Below, in pieces: positions 46,657 to 56,010 of a DNA stretch of 64,000 nt (position 1 is the first letter of the stretch; each line of letters starts with the position of its first letter). The notes under the pieces are model-generated. The model saw only the letters and a list, made by a program, of their open reading frames with translations. It searched no databases and was not told the DNA's origin. The position numbers and the translations under genes were made by a program. This DNA is from Betaproteobacteria bacterium (GTDB lineage: Bacteria; Pseudomonadota; Gammaproteobacteria; Burkholderiales; Rhodocyclaceae), in contig JADJLT010000001.1 of NCBI GenBank assembly GCA_016709965.1, positions 1,385,001 to 1,449,000 on the forward strand, in the 5' to 3' direction.

Positions 46657-49600
46657 TCAGTGCTCCGGCCGGGAAAACCGCCGGCGAAACCAGCTGATCA
46701 GATCATCAACATAGGTAAAAACAACCGGGATTACCAGTAAACTCAGAAAAGTCGAGGTAATCAGGCCGCCGATGACGACGATCGCCATCGGCGCCCGAAA
46801 GCTGGGATCGGTACCGATACCGAGTGCGATTGGCATCATGCCGGCCCCCATCGCCACGGTTGTCATCACGATGGGACGTGCCCGCTTGCGGCAGGCATCA
46901 AGCAAGGCTTCCCAGCGATCAAGCCCATGCTCTCGACGCGCGAGCACGACGTAATCAATCAACAGGATGGAATTTTTGGTGGCGATGCCCATCAGCATGA
47001 TCAAACCGATCATCGATGGCATCGACAGGGCCGTATGTGAGACGAAAAGCGCCAGAAAGGCGCCCGGCACCGACAGGATCAGCGCCGCCAGGATGGTCAC
47101 CGGCTGGACGAAATCCTTGAAGAGCAGCACCAGTACGATGTAGATGCACAGCACCCCGGTCCCCATGGCCAGCGCAAAGCTGGAGAACAGCTCGCCCATC
47201 GCTTCTGCATCGCCAACCGTGGTCTGGATGACGCCGGGCGGCAGATTGGCGAGGCTGGGCAACTTGAGGGCGGCAGCCTCGACTTCGCCCAGCGGCTGGC
47301 CATTCAGTTCGATTTCGAAATTGATATTGCGCAGGCGGTCGTAACGGTTGATCTCGGCCGGGCCGCCGCCAATACTGATCGCGGCGACGTTGGCCAACAT
47401 GACCGGACCGTGCTTGCCGGGCACGGTCAGACGTTCAAGCAATGCCAGGTCGGTACGCGCGGCCGGCGGCAATTTGACGACGATGGGAATCTGGCGCTGG
47501 GCGAGATTGAGTTTGGCCAGGCCCTGATCGTAATCGCCGGCCGTGGCAATGCGCAGCGTGTCGGCAATTGCGGCCGAAGTGACGCCGAGATCGGCCATCC
47601 GGGCAAAATCTGGGCGAATGACGAGCTCCGGTCGAACCAGACTGGCCGTCGTCGTGATATTACCCAGCCCCGGCAGGCCACGCAGTTCGCGTTCGACAAC
47701 GCGCGCGTGCTCCGAAAGTAGCGGGCCGTTCTCGCTAGCCAGCACGAGGATGTATTTTTCGTTACCGGAAGCCAGGCCGACCTTGGCCTGAACCCCGGGA
47801 ATGGCGGTCAGCCCTTCACGCAACTGGTCTTCGATCACCTGCTTGCTGGTACCGTGGCGCTCACTACGCGGAGTCAGGTTCAAGGTCAACGTCGCCTTGC
47901 GCACTTCGGCCGCACCGGCCGGGGCAAATGGGTCGCTACCCGCCTTGCCACCACCAACGGCGGTATACACCAGCCTGACGTGCGGATTGGCCTCGGCAAC
48001 CAAGCGCGCCCGCTCGGCGGCCGCCAGCGTTTCCTTGAAGGTCGCCCCGGGGGGCAAGGACAGGTAAATTTGCGTCTGCGAGACGTCATCCGGGGGGAGA
48101 AAGCCCTTGGGCAGCAGCGGCACCAGCATGAAGGAACCGACGAAGAAAATCGCTGCCCCCAGCATGGTGATCACGCGATGTTTCAGGCACCACGCGGCCC
48201 AGCCTTCGTAGCGCGTGAGCCAGCCTGGTGTCGGCTCGTCATGCGTCACCGGCTTGAGAATGTAGGCAGCCATCATCGGCGTCAGCATGCGGGCAACCAC
48301 CAGCGAGAAGAAGACGGCGATGGCTGCGGTCCACCCGAATTGAACGAAGAACTTGCCGGCAACGCCGCTCATGAAAGCGGTCGGCAGAAAAACGGCAATC
48401 AGCGTAAAGGTCGTGGCGATGACCGCCAGGCCGATTTCATCGGCCGCCTCCATCGCGGCCTGATAGGGCGTCTTCCCCATGCGCAGGTGGCGCATGATAT
48501 TTTCGATCTCGACGATGGCGTCGTCGACCAGAATACCGACGACCAGCGACATCGAGAGCAGGGTCACGACATTGAGCGTGAATCCCATCAGGTACATGGC
48601 GGCGAAGGTCGGGATGGCCGATAGCGGCAGCGCGGCAGCGGATACAAACGTAGCGCGCGCATCACGCAGGAAAAGCCAGACGACCAGCACGGCAAGCAGC
48701 GCACCTTCGATCAGCAACTTCATTGAGCCTTCATAGTTGTCGATGACGGGATCGACGAAATTGAAGGCCTCGGTAATTTCAATGTCCGGATGATCTGCTT
48801 TCAGCTTCTCCAGCACGCGCTTGACGTTGTCGGCCACTTCGATCTCGCCGGCACCCTTGCTGCGGGTAATTTCAAAGCCGACGACCGGCTTGCCATTGAG
48901 CAGCGCCGCCGTACGCTCTTCGCCCACGGTGTCGCTGATGCTGGCCACCTGATCAAGCCGAATCCGCCGCCCGTCGGTCAACACAATATCCATGCCGCCC
49001 AGCTCGCCGGCCGTCTGCACGGTGGCGATAGTGCGCACCGACTGCTCGATACCGCCGACGTCGGCGATGCCGCCTGACGCATCCTGCTGGATCTGCCGCA
49101 ACTGCCGCGAAATATCCGCCGCCGTGACGTTCAGGGCGAGCATCCGGGCCGGATCGAGTTCGACGCGAACCTCGCGCGTCACGCCGCCCACCCGCGACAC
49201 CGCCCCCACCCCGCGCGCCGAGAGCAGCGCCTTGGTTACTGCGTTGTCGACAAACCATGACAGCGCCTCGTCATCCATCCGGCTCGATGCCACGGTGTAA
49301 GTCAGAATCGGCGCGCCGGACAGATTGACCTTGCTGATCACCGGGTCCTTGATGTCGCCGGGCAGATCGGCGCGGATGCGCGAAACAGCATCGCGCACGT
49401 CGTCAACCGCTTCCTGCGTCGCCTTTTCCAGGCGGAACTCGATCGTCACCGTCGCCGTGCCGTCCTGCACCTTGGTGTAGATATGCTTGATGCCCTGCAG
49501 CGTCGCTACCGAATTCTCGATCTTGCGCGCCACCTCGGTTTCCATCTGCGCCGGCGCCGCGCCGGGCAGGCTGGCGGTCACAATGACCGTCGGCAGGTCG

Positions 49601-49719
49601 ATGTCCATGAACTGCTGTATTTTCATGGCCTTGAAGGCCATGACGCCAGCCAGGGTCAGCAAGAGGAAGAAGAGGATGGCCGGCGTCGGATTCCGGATCG
49701 ACCACGACGAAACATTCAT
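46657..49719 (-). CDS. RND multidrug efflux permease
   Basis: About 1020 residues, AcrB/MdtB-like inner-membrane proton antiporter with 12 helices and two large periplasmic loops. It starts WSIRNPTPAILFFLLLTLAGVMAF. Helix 4 has the proton-relay Asp pair in SLVVGILVDDAIVEIENI, and helices 10-12 include LMGIATKNSILLIDYVV. Late position GMMPIALGIGTDPSFRAPMAIVVIGGLITSTFLSLLVIPVVFTYVDDL is typical. It is the second gene of an adaptor-permease operon (adaptor at 49790); no TolC-type gene is in the window. The substrate is unknown. Confidence 0.93.
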   Translation of the reverse strand: MNVSSWSIRNPTPAILFFLLLTLAGVMAFKAMKIQQFMDIDLPTVIVTASLPGAAPAQMETEVARKIENSVATLQGIKHIYTKVQDGTATVTIEFRLEKATQEAVDDVRDAVSRIRADLPGDIKDPVISKVNLSGAPILTYTVASSRMDDEALSWFVDNAVTKALLSARGVGAVSRVGGVTREVRVELDPARMLALNVTAADISRQLRQIQQDASGGIADVGGIEQSVRTIATVQTAGELGGMDIVLTDGRRIRLDQVASISDTVGEERTAALLNGKPVVGFEITRSKGAGEIEVADNVKRVLEKLKADHPDIEITEAFNFVDPVIDNYEGSMKLLIEGALLAVLVVWLFLRDARATFVSAAALPLSAIPTFAAMYLMGFTLNVVTLLSMSLVVGILVDDAIVEIENIMRHLRMGKTPYQAAMEAADEIGLAVIATTFTLIAVFLPTAFMSGVAGKFFVQFGWTAAIAVFFSLVVARMLTPMMAAYILKPVTHDEPTPGWLTRYEGWAAWCLKHRVITMLGAAIFFVGSFMLVPLLPKGFLPPDDVSQTQIYLSLPPGATFKETLAAAERARLVAEANPHVRLVYTAVGGGKAGSDPFAPAGAAEVRKATLTLNLTPRSERHGTSKQVIEDQLREGLTAIPGVQAKVGLASGNEKYILVLASENGPLLSEHARVVERELRGLPGLGNITTTASLVRPELVIRPDFARMADLGVTSAAIADTLRIATAGDYDQGLAKLNLAQRQIPIVVKLPPAARTDLALLERLTVPGKHGPVMLANVAAISIGGGPAEINRYDRLRNINFEIELNGQPLGEVEAAALKLPSLANLPPGVIQTTVGDAEAMGELFSSFALAMGTGVLCIYIVLVLLFKDFVQPVTILAALILSVPGAFLALFVSHTALSMPSMIGLIMLMGIATKNSILLIDYVVLARREHGLDRWEALLDACRKRARPIVMTTVAMGAGMMPIALGIGTDPSFRAPMAIVVIGGLITSTFLSLLVIPVVFTYVDDLISWFRRRFSRPEH

Positions 49720-49761
49720 CGCGCCCCACCCTTCCATTCAGCCAATTGTTCCTGCATTGGC

Positions 49762-49802
49762 ACTGCCACGGTCAACCGGAAAAAATGGCTCATTTTGAAA
49801 TT
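49762..49802 (-). repeat. Dispersed GGTTGACCG repeat, copy 12
   Basis: Minus strand: CAAAATGAGCCATTTTTT and CCGGTTGACCGTGGCAGT. Near-consensus. The TGA in AAAATGAGCC is the stop codon of the RND adaptor. Confidence 0.85.
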
Positions 49803-50917
49803 CCGTCGACCACCTTCACAACGTCGCCATCGGCCAGAAAACCAGCGCCAGCCGCAACGACGCGCGCCGCAGGCGCCAGTCCTGAAACAATCTCCACCTG
49901 CTCACCGACGCGACGCCCCAGATTCACCTTGGTCTGCGCCACGCGATCTTCGCCCTCCATCCGGAAAACATAGGCAAAGCCTTCGCGCTGGACAACCGCC
50001 GTCTGCGGCAAGGTCAGCGCCGAGCTACGCGCCAGTTCGAACTCGCCACGCGCAAACATGCCGGCACGAATCCCTTTCGAGGCAGGCAAATCGACATAGA
50101 CCAGACCGTTGCGGGTCTGCGGATCGACGCTCGGCGACACGGTGCGCACCTTGCCTCTGACCGTTTCGCCGCCAGGCGCCGTCAATATCGCCACGGCACC
50201 AGCGCTGACCTTGGCAAGATCGGCCGACGGCACTTCGGCCCGCCATTCCAGACGGCCCCCGCGAATCAGGCGAAACAGCTCCTGTCCGGGCTGGGTCAGC
50301 GACCCCACCGTTGCACTACGCGCCGAAATCACGCCATCGTCCGGCGCCAGCACCCCGGTCTTGCTCATTTTCAGATCGGCCGCCTGCTGGCGAGCGCGAG
50401 CGCCAGCCAGACGCGCTTGCGCCGTGTGCTCTGCGGTCTGATATTGGGTGTTCAGTTGCGAGCTGTAAAAGCCCTTTTCCCGTAATTCCTTGGCCCGTTC
50501 GGCGTTGCCCTTGGCCTCGGTCGCACTAGCCTCCAGTTCAGCGACCGAGGCCTTAGCCTCTGCCAGTTCGCTGGCCACGGTATCGCTGGCGATGCGGGCC
50601 AGTACCTGACCTTTCCTGACGGTGTCACCCACCTGAACGCGAACTTCCGTGATCCGGTAATTGGCGATCTCGGCGCCAATCACGGCCTCCTGCCAGGCAA
50701 CCACGTTACCGTTGGCCGGCAGCACCAGCGGCCAGTCCTGGGTTTGCGGTGCAATCAGGCTGACGGTCAGGGCGGGCCGGCTCGTCGCTAGCGGCTTGGC
50801 CGACTTCGGCGCGTCGCCACGCAGAACAAATAAAATGCCAGCCACCGCCAAAACAGCAATAGCCAGCACGATGCGACCATTACGCCCACCAAGCGGGGCC
50901 AAAAAATTGGATTTCAT
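49790..50917 (-). CDS. RND efflux periplasmic adaptor (membrane fusion protein)
   Basis: 375 residues from MKSNFLAPLGG. Signal or anchor helix (IVLAIAVLAVAGILFVL), a lipoyl-like domain around PANGNVVAWQEAVIGAEIANYRITEVRVQVGDTVRKGQVLARI, a coiled-coil hairpin (about 120-175: ASELAEAKASVAELEASATEAKGNAERAKELREK), and a beta-barrel domain with LEWRAEVPSADLAKVSAGAVA. It links the downstream permease to an outer-membrane channel. The C-terminal codons and TGA stop fall within repeat copy 12. A degenerate repeat match (50895-50945) covers the start region. Confidence 0.9.
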   Translation of the reverse strand: MKSNFLAPLGGRNGRIVLAIAVLAVAGILFVLRGDAPKSAKPLATSRPALTVSLIAPQTQDWPLVLPANGNVVAWQEAVIGAEIANYRITEVRVQVGDTVRKGQVLARIASDTVASELAEAKASVAELEASATEAKGNAERAKELREKGFYSSQLNTQYQTAEHTAQARLAGARARQQAADLKMSKTGVLAPDDGVISARSATVGSLTQPGQELFRLIRGGRLEWRAEVPSADLAKVSAGAVAILTAPGGETVRGKVRTVSPSVDPQTRNGLVYVDLPASKGIRAGMFARGEFELARSSALTLPQTAVVQREGFAYVFRMEGEDRVAQTKVNLGRRVGEQVEIVSGLAPAARVVAAGAGFLADGDVVKVVDGISK

Positions 50918-51000
50918 GCAAAAACCTGTGTCGACCGCGGAAATCATCAAATGATACCGCGGCCGACATCAATGTCACTTACTTAATGACCCTTTGGTCA

Positions 51001-53004
51001 TCATTGCTTTGCTAGATGTCCTTCAGCCTCGTCGGCGCTTTCGTAGAGATGCGGAGAAATCTTCTGTTTCTCCAGCGCCTCGCCAAGCTTCATGCGCAGG
51101 AAGGTATTGGAGGTATAGCGCGTGACATCATGGTAATGACGATCCATAATGCCCTTGACCACCCCGATGTAGTCATCGACCAGTTCGGGCACGATCGAGA
51201 ATCGATCGTAGTTAACAACAGCGTTAACCTTGTGACCAATGGGCGCCAGCTCGTGCTCGACAGCTTCGAGAATTCGCTCAATATCGGCTTCATTGCGTAC
51301 ACTCAAGCCGGCAAAATTGACGAAGAACAGGTTTTTGTCCGGATCAAATGAAAGCCGCTCTGCCATCGGCATCTCCAGCATTTCGGCACGGATACTCATC
51401 GGCTCCTCGGCAAAGATCCGGGCATCCATCAGCTTCGGCTCACGATTGATGATGGGCTTGAACTGCATCTTGTCGAGAATGTCCTTCTGCAGATCAATCC
51501 CCGGCGCAATTTCGGTCAACTCCAGCCCGTCAGCCGTCAGTTTGAAGACGCAACGCTCGGTGATGTAGAGCACCGTTTTTCCCCATTTGGCGGCTTGCGG
51601 GCCGCTGAAGGTACGGTGCTCGACCTCTTCAACAAACTTCACCGCCTTGCCGTCTTCCAGAATGCTCAACTTTCCGGCGTCGACCGCGATCTCAAGATTT
51701 CCCGCGGTAAAGGTGCCGACGAAAACCACCTTCTTGGCATTCTGTGAAATGTTGATGAAGCCCCCGGCACCAGCCAGTCGCGGGCCGAACTTGGAAACAT
51801 TCAGGTTGCCCTGCTTGTCGGCTTGAGCCAGACCGAGGAAGGCAATATCCAGCCCGCCACCATCGTAGAAATCGAACTGGCTGGGCTGGTCGATGATCGC
51901 CTGGGCATTGGTCGCCGCCCCAAAACTGAGGCCGCCGGCCGGCACGCCGCCAATGACACCGGGCTCGGCGGTCAGCGTCATCAAATCGATGACTTGTTCC
52001 TCAGCGGCAACATTGGCCACACCTTCCGGCATGCCGATGCCGAGATTCACCACCGCATTGGCCTTCAGTTCCAGCGCCGCCCGACGGGCGATGATCTTGC
52101 GCTCGCTCATCGGCATGGCAGCAATCGCTGACATCGGCACCTTGATCTCGCCGGCATAGGCCGGGTTGTACTGCTCGATGAAGGTCTGCATGTGATATTC
52201 CGGCTTCTCGGCGACCACGACGCAGTCGACCAGAATGCCGGGAATCTTCACCTGACGCGGGTTCAGGGTGCCGCGCTCGGCGATGCGTTCGACCTGAACG
52301 ATCACGATACCGCCCGAGTTGCGAGCGGCCATCGCGATGGCCTGTGCTTCCAGTGTCAGCGCCTCCTTTTCCATCGTGACATTGCCATCCGGATCAGCCG
52401 TCGTGCCGCGAATGATCCCGATGTTAATGGGGAAGGCCTTGTAGAACAGACATTCCTCCCCATCGATCTCCATCAGGCGAACGACATCCTTCGTCGTCAT
52501 CTCGTTCAGCTTGCCACCGCCGAAACGCGGGTCGACGAAAGTCCCCAGACCAACGCGGGTCAGCGTGCCGGGTTTGCCGGCCGCGATGTCGCGAAAGAGG
52601 TGAGCGATCACGCCCTGCGGCAGATTGTAGGCTTCGATACGATTGGAGACAGCCAGTTGCTGCAACTTGGGCACCAGGCCCCAGTGGCCGCCGATCACCC
52701 GAGAAACCAGGCCATCATGGCCGAGGTGATTGAGGCCACGTTCCTTGCCATCACCCTGACCAGCCGCATAAACCAAAGTCAGGTTGCGCGGCCGGCCGAG
52801 ACCATGCACATCGGCCTCCTCACCTTCAAGAAACAGCTTTTCCAGCGCAACGGCAATATTTTCAGCGAAACCGATACCGACGAAACCGCCGGTAGCAACG
52901 GTGTCGCCATCCTTGATCAGGCGCACGGCATCGCGCGCCGAAACTACCTTGCCGGTGTCGGAGGCTCGTAGTGACGAGGCCATCGGGTGACGTGACAGGG
53001 GCAT
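51001..53004 (-). CDS. Acetate/propionate-type CoA-transferase with C-terminal extension
   Basis: 667 residues. The two CoA-transferase family I domains are fused. Domain 1 (about 17-290) begins KVVSARDAVRLIKDGDTVATGGFVGIG. Domain 2 (about 300-520) carries the catalytic Glu 347 in TAEPGVIGGVPAGG. Family I enzymes swap CoA between short-chain acids via a glutamyl-CoA intermediate. The last about 145 residues (QFKPIINREPKLMDARIF to the end, including NLFFVNFAGLSVRNEADIERILEAVE and HYHDVTRYTSNTFLRMKLGEAL) go beyond a propionate CoA-transferase. They read like the C-terminal domain of a separate, longer subfamily. RBS AAGGAGGAG. It follows the GntP permease by 31 bases. Confidence 0.88.
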   Translation of the reverse strand: MPLSRHPMASSLRASDTGKVVSARDAVRLIKDGDTVATGGFVGIGFAENIAVALEKLFLEGEEADVHGLGRPRNLTLVYAAGQGDGKERGLNHLGHDGLVSRVIGGHWGLVPKLQQLAVSNRIEAYNLPQGVIAHLFRDIAAGKPGTLTRVGLGTFVDPRFGGGKLNEMTTKDVVRLMEIDGEECLFYKAFPINIGIIRGTTADPDGNVTMEKEALTLEAQAIAMAARNSGGIVIVQVERIAERGTLNPRQVKIPGILVDCVVVAEKPEYHMQTFIEQYNPAYAGEIKVPMSAIAAMPMSERKIIARRAALELKANAVVNLGIGMPEGVANVAAEEQVIDLMTLTAEPGVIGGVPAGGLSFGAATNAQAIIDQPSQFDFYDGGGLDIAFLGLAQADKQGNLNVSKFGPRLAGAGGFINISQNAKKVVFVGTFTAGNLEIAVDAGKLSILEDGKAVKFVEEVEHRTFSGPQAAKWGKTVLYITERCVFKLTADGLELTEIAPGIDLQKDILDKMQFKPIINREPKLMDARIFAEEPMSIRAEMLEMPMAERLSFDPDKNLFFVNFAGLSVRNEADIERILEAVEHELAPIGHKVNAVVNYDRFSIVPELVDDYIGVVKGIMDRHYHDVTRYTSNTFLRMKLGEALEKQKISPHLYESADEAEGHLAKQ

Positions 53005-53035
53005 GATTTATCTCCTCCTTATTTTTATTGGATGT

Positions 53036-54433
53036 TCAAACAATACCGGTAGCGTAGAACGTGCCAATGATCACAAACACGGCCATCGTCTTGATACAGG
53101 TAATCGCGAAGATATCCTTGTACGATTGGCGATGGGTCAAACCCGTCACTGCCAGCAGCGTGATCACGGCGCCGTTATGCGGGAGCGTATCCATACCGCC
53201 CGAAGCCATTGAGGCAACCCGGTGGAAGACTTCCAGCGGAATGCCGGCGGCGTTGGCATTGGCGATAAAGGTATCGGCCATCGCAGCCAGCGCAATACCC
53301 ATGCCGCCAGAAGCAGAACCGGTGATACCGGCCAGCGAGGTGACGGTAATGGCCTCGTTGATCAACGGATTGGGAATCGAGCTCAGTGCATTGGCGACGA
53401 CCAGGAAGCCCGGTAGCGCAGCGATCACGGCACCGAAACCGTATTCGGAAGCGGTGTTCATTGTCGCCAGCAGGGCGCCGCCGATGGCGCTCTTGCTACC
53501 TTCGCCGAACTTGGCGGCGACCATTTTCCAGCCAAAGACAAAAACGGTTGCAATACCGATCAGCAGCGCACCTTCAACTGCCCAGATGGCGGCGACCGCC
53601 TTGGTTTGCTGGATCACCGGGTGGGCATTGCCGATCACCGCTGCGTTGAACTCGACCTTGTCGCCATAAAGCAGCGGGATGGCATTGGTAAAGACCTTGT
53701 TCATGACCCCGACCATGATCAACGGCAGAATGGCGATGGCCGGATGAACCAGCTTTTCGGCAGAAACAGGTTCCGGTTCATTGGTATGTCCCTCACCATA
53801 GCCTTCACCCGCCTTGGCGGCGCGACGACGGGCGCTTTCCAGATAGGCCATACCGACGATGAAGATAAAGATAGCGCCAATGATGCCAAGCCAAGGTGCA
53901 GCGTAGATATTGGTCTTGAAGAAAGTGGTCGGGATGATGTTCTGGATCTGCGGCGTACCGGGCAGCGAATCCATCGTGAAGGTAAAGGCGCCGAGCGCGA
54001 TGGTGCCGGGAATCAGACGCTTTGGAATGTTGCCCTGACGGAACATCTCGGCGGCAAAGGGATAGACGGCGAATACCACGACGAACAGCGAAACGCCACC
54101 ATAGGTCAGCAATGCGCAGACAATGACAATGGAGAGGATGGCCCGCTCGCTGCCGATCATCTTGATGACTGAAGCGACTATCGACTTCGAGAAGCCGGAC
54201 ATTTCAATCACTTTGCCGAATACGGCGCCAAGCAAGAAAACAGGGAAGAAGTTTTTGACGAAGCCGACCATCTTGTCCATGAAGAGGCCGGTAAACATGG
54301 GCGCCACAAGGTTAGGGTCGATGAAAAGCACTGCCCCCATGGCGGCAATTGGTGCAAACAGGATGACGCTGTAGCCGCGATAGGCCACGAACATCAAAAA
54401 GGCCAAGGCCCCCAGTACGATCAGAAAGTCCAC
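53036..54433 (-). CDS. GntP-family permease
   Basis: 465 residues, 12-14 helices. GntP features are the N-terminal LVAYRGYSVILFAPIAAM-like helix, GGVSLFVVVFAVYPFAAEMFRQGNIPKRLIPGTIALGAFTFTMDSLPGTPQIQNIIP (the conserved loop), and SGGMDTLPHNGAVITLLAVTGLTHRQSY near the end. The family takes up gluconate or, in some members, D-beta-hydroxybutyrate. Coupling to a CoA-transferase rather than a gluconate kinase favours a short-chain hydroxy or keto acid. AAGGAG precedes ATG 54433, and a -24/-12 promoter lies 38 bases upstream. Confidence 0.88.
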   Translation of the reverse strand: MDFLIVLGALAFLMFVAYRGYSVILFAPIAAMGAVLFIDPNLVAPMFTGLFMDKMVGFVKNFFPVFLLGAVFGKVIEMSGFSKSIVASVIKMIGSERAILSIVIVCALLTYGGVSLFVVVFAVYPFAAEMFRQGNIPKRLIPGTIALGAFTFTMDSLPGTPQIQNIIPTTFFKTNIYAAPWLGIIGAIFIFIVGMAYLESARRRAAKAGEGYGEGHTNEPEPVSAEKLVHPAIAILPLIMVGVMNKVFTNAIPLLYGDKVEFNAAVIGNAHPVIQQTKAVAAIWAVEGALLIGIATVFVFGWKMVAAKFGEGSKSAIGGALLATMNTASEYGFGAVIAALPGFLVVANALSSIPNPLINEAITVTSLAGITGSASGGMGIALAAMADTFIANANAAGIPLEVFHRVASMASGGMDTLPHNGAVITLLAVTGLTHRQSYKDIFAITCIKTMAVFVIIGTFYATGIV

Positions 54434-54470
54434 AGTTGTCTCCTTGTTGATTATTGCGGAACCAGTCCTT

Positions 54471-54488
54471 ACGCACGGGCTGTGCCAG
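54471..54488 (-). promoter_or_regulatory. Sigma-54 (-24/-12) promoter for the GntP-CoA-transferase operon
   Basis: Minus strand CTGGCACA-GCCC-GTGC: perfect -24 TGGCAC, GG to GC spacing of 10, one mismatch in the -12 TTGC. It sits between the sigma-54 activator gene and GntP, at a distance fitting a short leader. Confidence 0.7.
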
Positions 54489-54512
54489 AAAACTCAAGGT
54501 ATTGAATATTAT

Positions 54513-54547
54513 AAAATTCGGCGTTTTTTCCGGTTGACCGCGGCCAA
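54513..54547 (+). repeat. Dispersed GGTTGACCG repeat, copy 13
   Basis: AAAATTCGGCGTTTTTT then CCGGTTGACCGCGGCCAA, between the sigma-54 regulator and the GntP promoter, just upstream of the -24 element. Confidence 0.8.
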
Positions 54548-54593
54548 CAGGTGTCTGCCTGCCGATACACCTTCGTCCTGCTTCCCGGACACC

Positions 54594-55997
54594 TCAGGCA
54601 AGCTGCACATCGACCCCGAGCACTGCAATTTTTTCGTACAGTGCCGCCCGCGATATGCCAAGCAGGCGCGCCGCCTGTGCCTTGTTACCCAGACAAACCC
54701 GCAAGGCCGCAAGAATCGCCTGACGTTCGGCCTGCGCAACGACTTCGGCAATACCGAGGGCATTCGCCATGGACGGGACCAGCGAAGCTTTCACCTTGGG
54801 CATGACCAGGTCGAGGTTGTCACTCTCCAGGATGTCGCCATCACTCATCAACAAGGCGCGCTCCAGGACATTGGCCAGTTCGCGAACATTGCCCGGCCAG
54901 TCATGCTGCAACAGGCGATTGAGCGCCGATGTACTGATGCCATGCAGCGGAATACCCTGTAGACGGCAGATCTGCTCGATCAAGTAATCGGCCAGCAAGG
55001 CCATGTCTTCGGGACGCTCGCGTAATGGTGGCGTCCTCAGGGTGATGACATTCAAACGGTAGTAGAGATCTGCCCGGAACTGGCCGTCGGCAACCATTTT
55101 TTCCAGATCGCGGCTGGTTGCCGCCACGATCCGCACATCGACGGCCAGCAGACGGTTCGAGCCGACCGGCTCGAATTCACGCTCCTGCAGTACTCGCAGT
55201 AATTTGGCCTGCAAGGCAAGCGACATGTCGCCAATTTCGTCGAGAAACAGTGTGCCGCCATCAGCTACTTTAAACTTGCCATCCCGGCCGCGCTTGTCGG
55301 CCCCGGTGTACGCCCCGGCCGCGACGCCAAAAAACTCGGCCTCAAGCAAGGTTGCCGGCACAGCCGCAATATTGACAGCCACAAACGGACCGTTGGCGCG
55401 AGGGCTGGCCGCATGAATCGCTTGAGCGAGCAACTCCTTGCCGGTGCCGGTTTCGCCAAGAATGAGCACCGACGAGGAAGTCCGCGCAGCGCGCCGTGCA
55501 GCCTGTTTCAGATTGCCGCAAGCCGCGCCGGCGCCGATAAAGCTGGAAAACGTGTACTTGGTCCGCCGGGCATCGGCCAGCTTGCGCTCGGCTTCCGCCA
55601 GATCCGCTCTCAGGCGTTGATAGCGGGACACCACCGGTGCCAGCTGGCGCGGGTCGTCATAAAGAATAAAACCGACTGCGCCGACCACCTTCCCGCCCGT
55701 ATCCCTGAGCGGCAAGCGGGTCACAACATATGACTCGTCACCGGAATCCATGATGTCGAGCAAGATCGGCTGGCCCGTATGAACGACCTGTCGCAACAGG
55801 CTGTTTGGAATTACCGCTTCGATCGGCCGCCCGACCATCGCCGCCAGATCGGTGATTCCCAAGTGTCCGGGATATTTGTCATTCATCCACACAACATTGG
55901 CCTGGGCGTCGACAATCACTGCCCCTTCGCACAGATCGGTGAAGTGCGAGAGCAGCGACTGCGATGCCAGCTGGCGCAGATCGTCAGGGGTATTCAT
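54594..55997 (-). CDS. Sigma-54-dependent enhancer-binding regulator with PAS domain
   Basis: 467 residues from MNTPDDLRQL. PAS domain about 15-130 (GAVIVDAQANVVWMNDKYPGHLGI), short coiled linker, AAA+ domain with Walker A GETGTGKE (181-188), sigma-54 loop GAYTGA (228-233, Tyr instead of the usual Phe), Walker B GGTLFLDEIGD (247-257), and a Fis-type helix-turn-helix (NKAQAARLLGISRAALYEKI). It activates sigma-54 polymerase. It sits between the CBS gene and the GntP promoter, so it probably controls that promoter, with the PAS domain sensing the substrate or a metabolite. The longer open frame upstream is not used: it would overlap the CBS gene. Confidence 0.92.
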   Translation of the reverse strand: MNTPDDLRQLASQSLLSHFTDLCEGAVIVDAQANVVWMNDKYPGHLGITDLAAMVGRPIEAVIPNSLLRQVVHTGQPILLDIMDSGDESYVVTRLPLRDTGGKVVGAVGFILYDDPRQLAPVVSRYQRLRADLAEAERKLADARRTKYTFSSFIGAGAACGNLKQAARRAARTSSSVLILGETGTGKELLAQAIHAASPRANGPFVAVNIAAVPATLLEAEFFGVAAGAYTGADKRGRDGKFKVADGGTLFLDEIGDMSLALQAKLLRVLQEREFEPVGSNRLLAVDVRIVAATSRDLEKMVADGQFRADLYYRLNVITLRTPPLRERPEDMALLADYLIEQICRLQGIPLHGISTSALNRLLQHDWPGNVRELANVLERALLMSDGDILESDNLDLVMPKVKASLVPSMANALGIAEVVAQAERQAILAALRVCLGNKAQAARLLGISRAALYEKIAVLGVDVQLA

Positions 55998-56010
55998 GCC
56001 GAAGCCGGCA

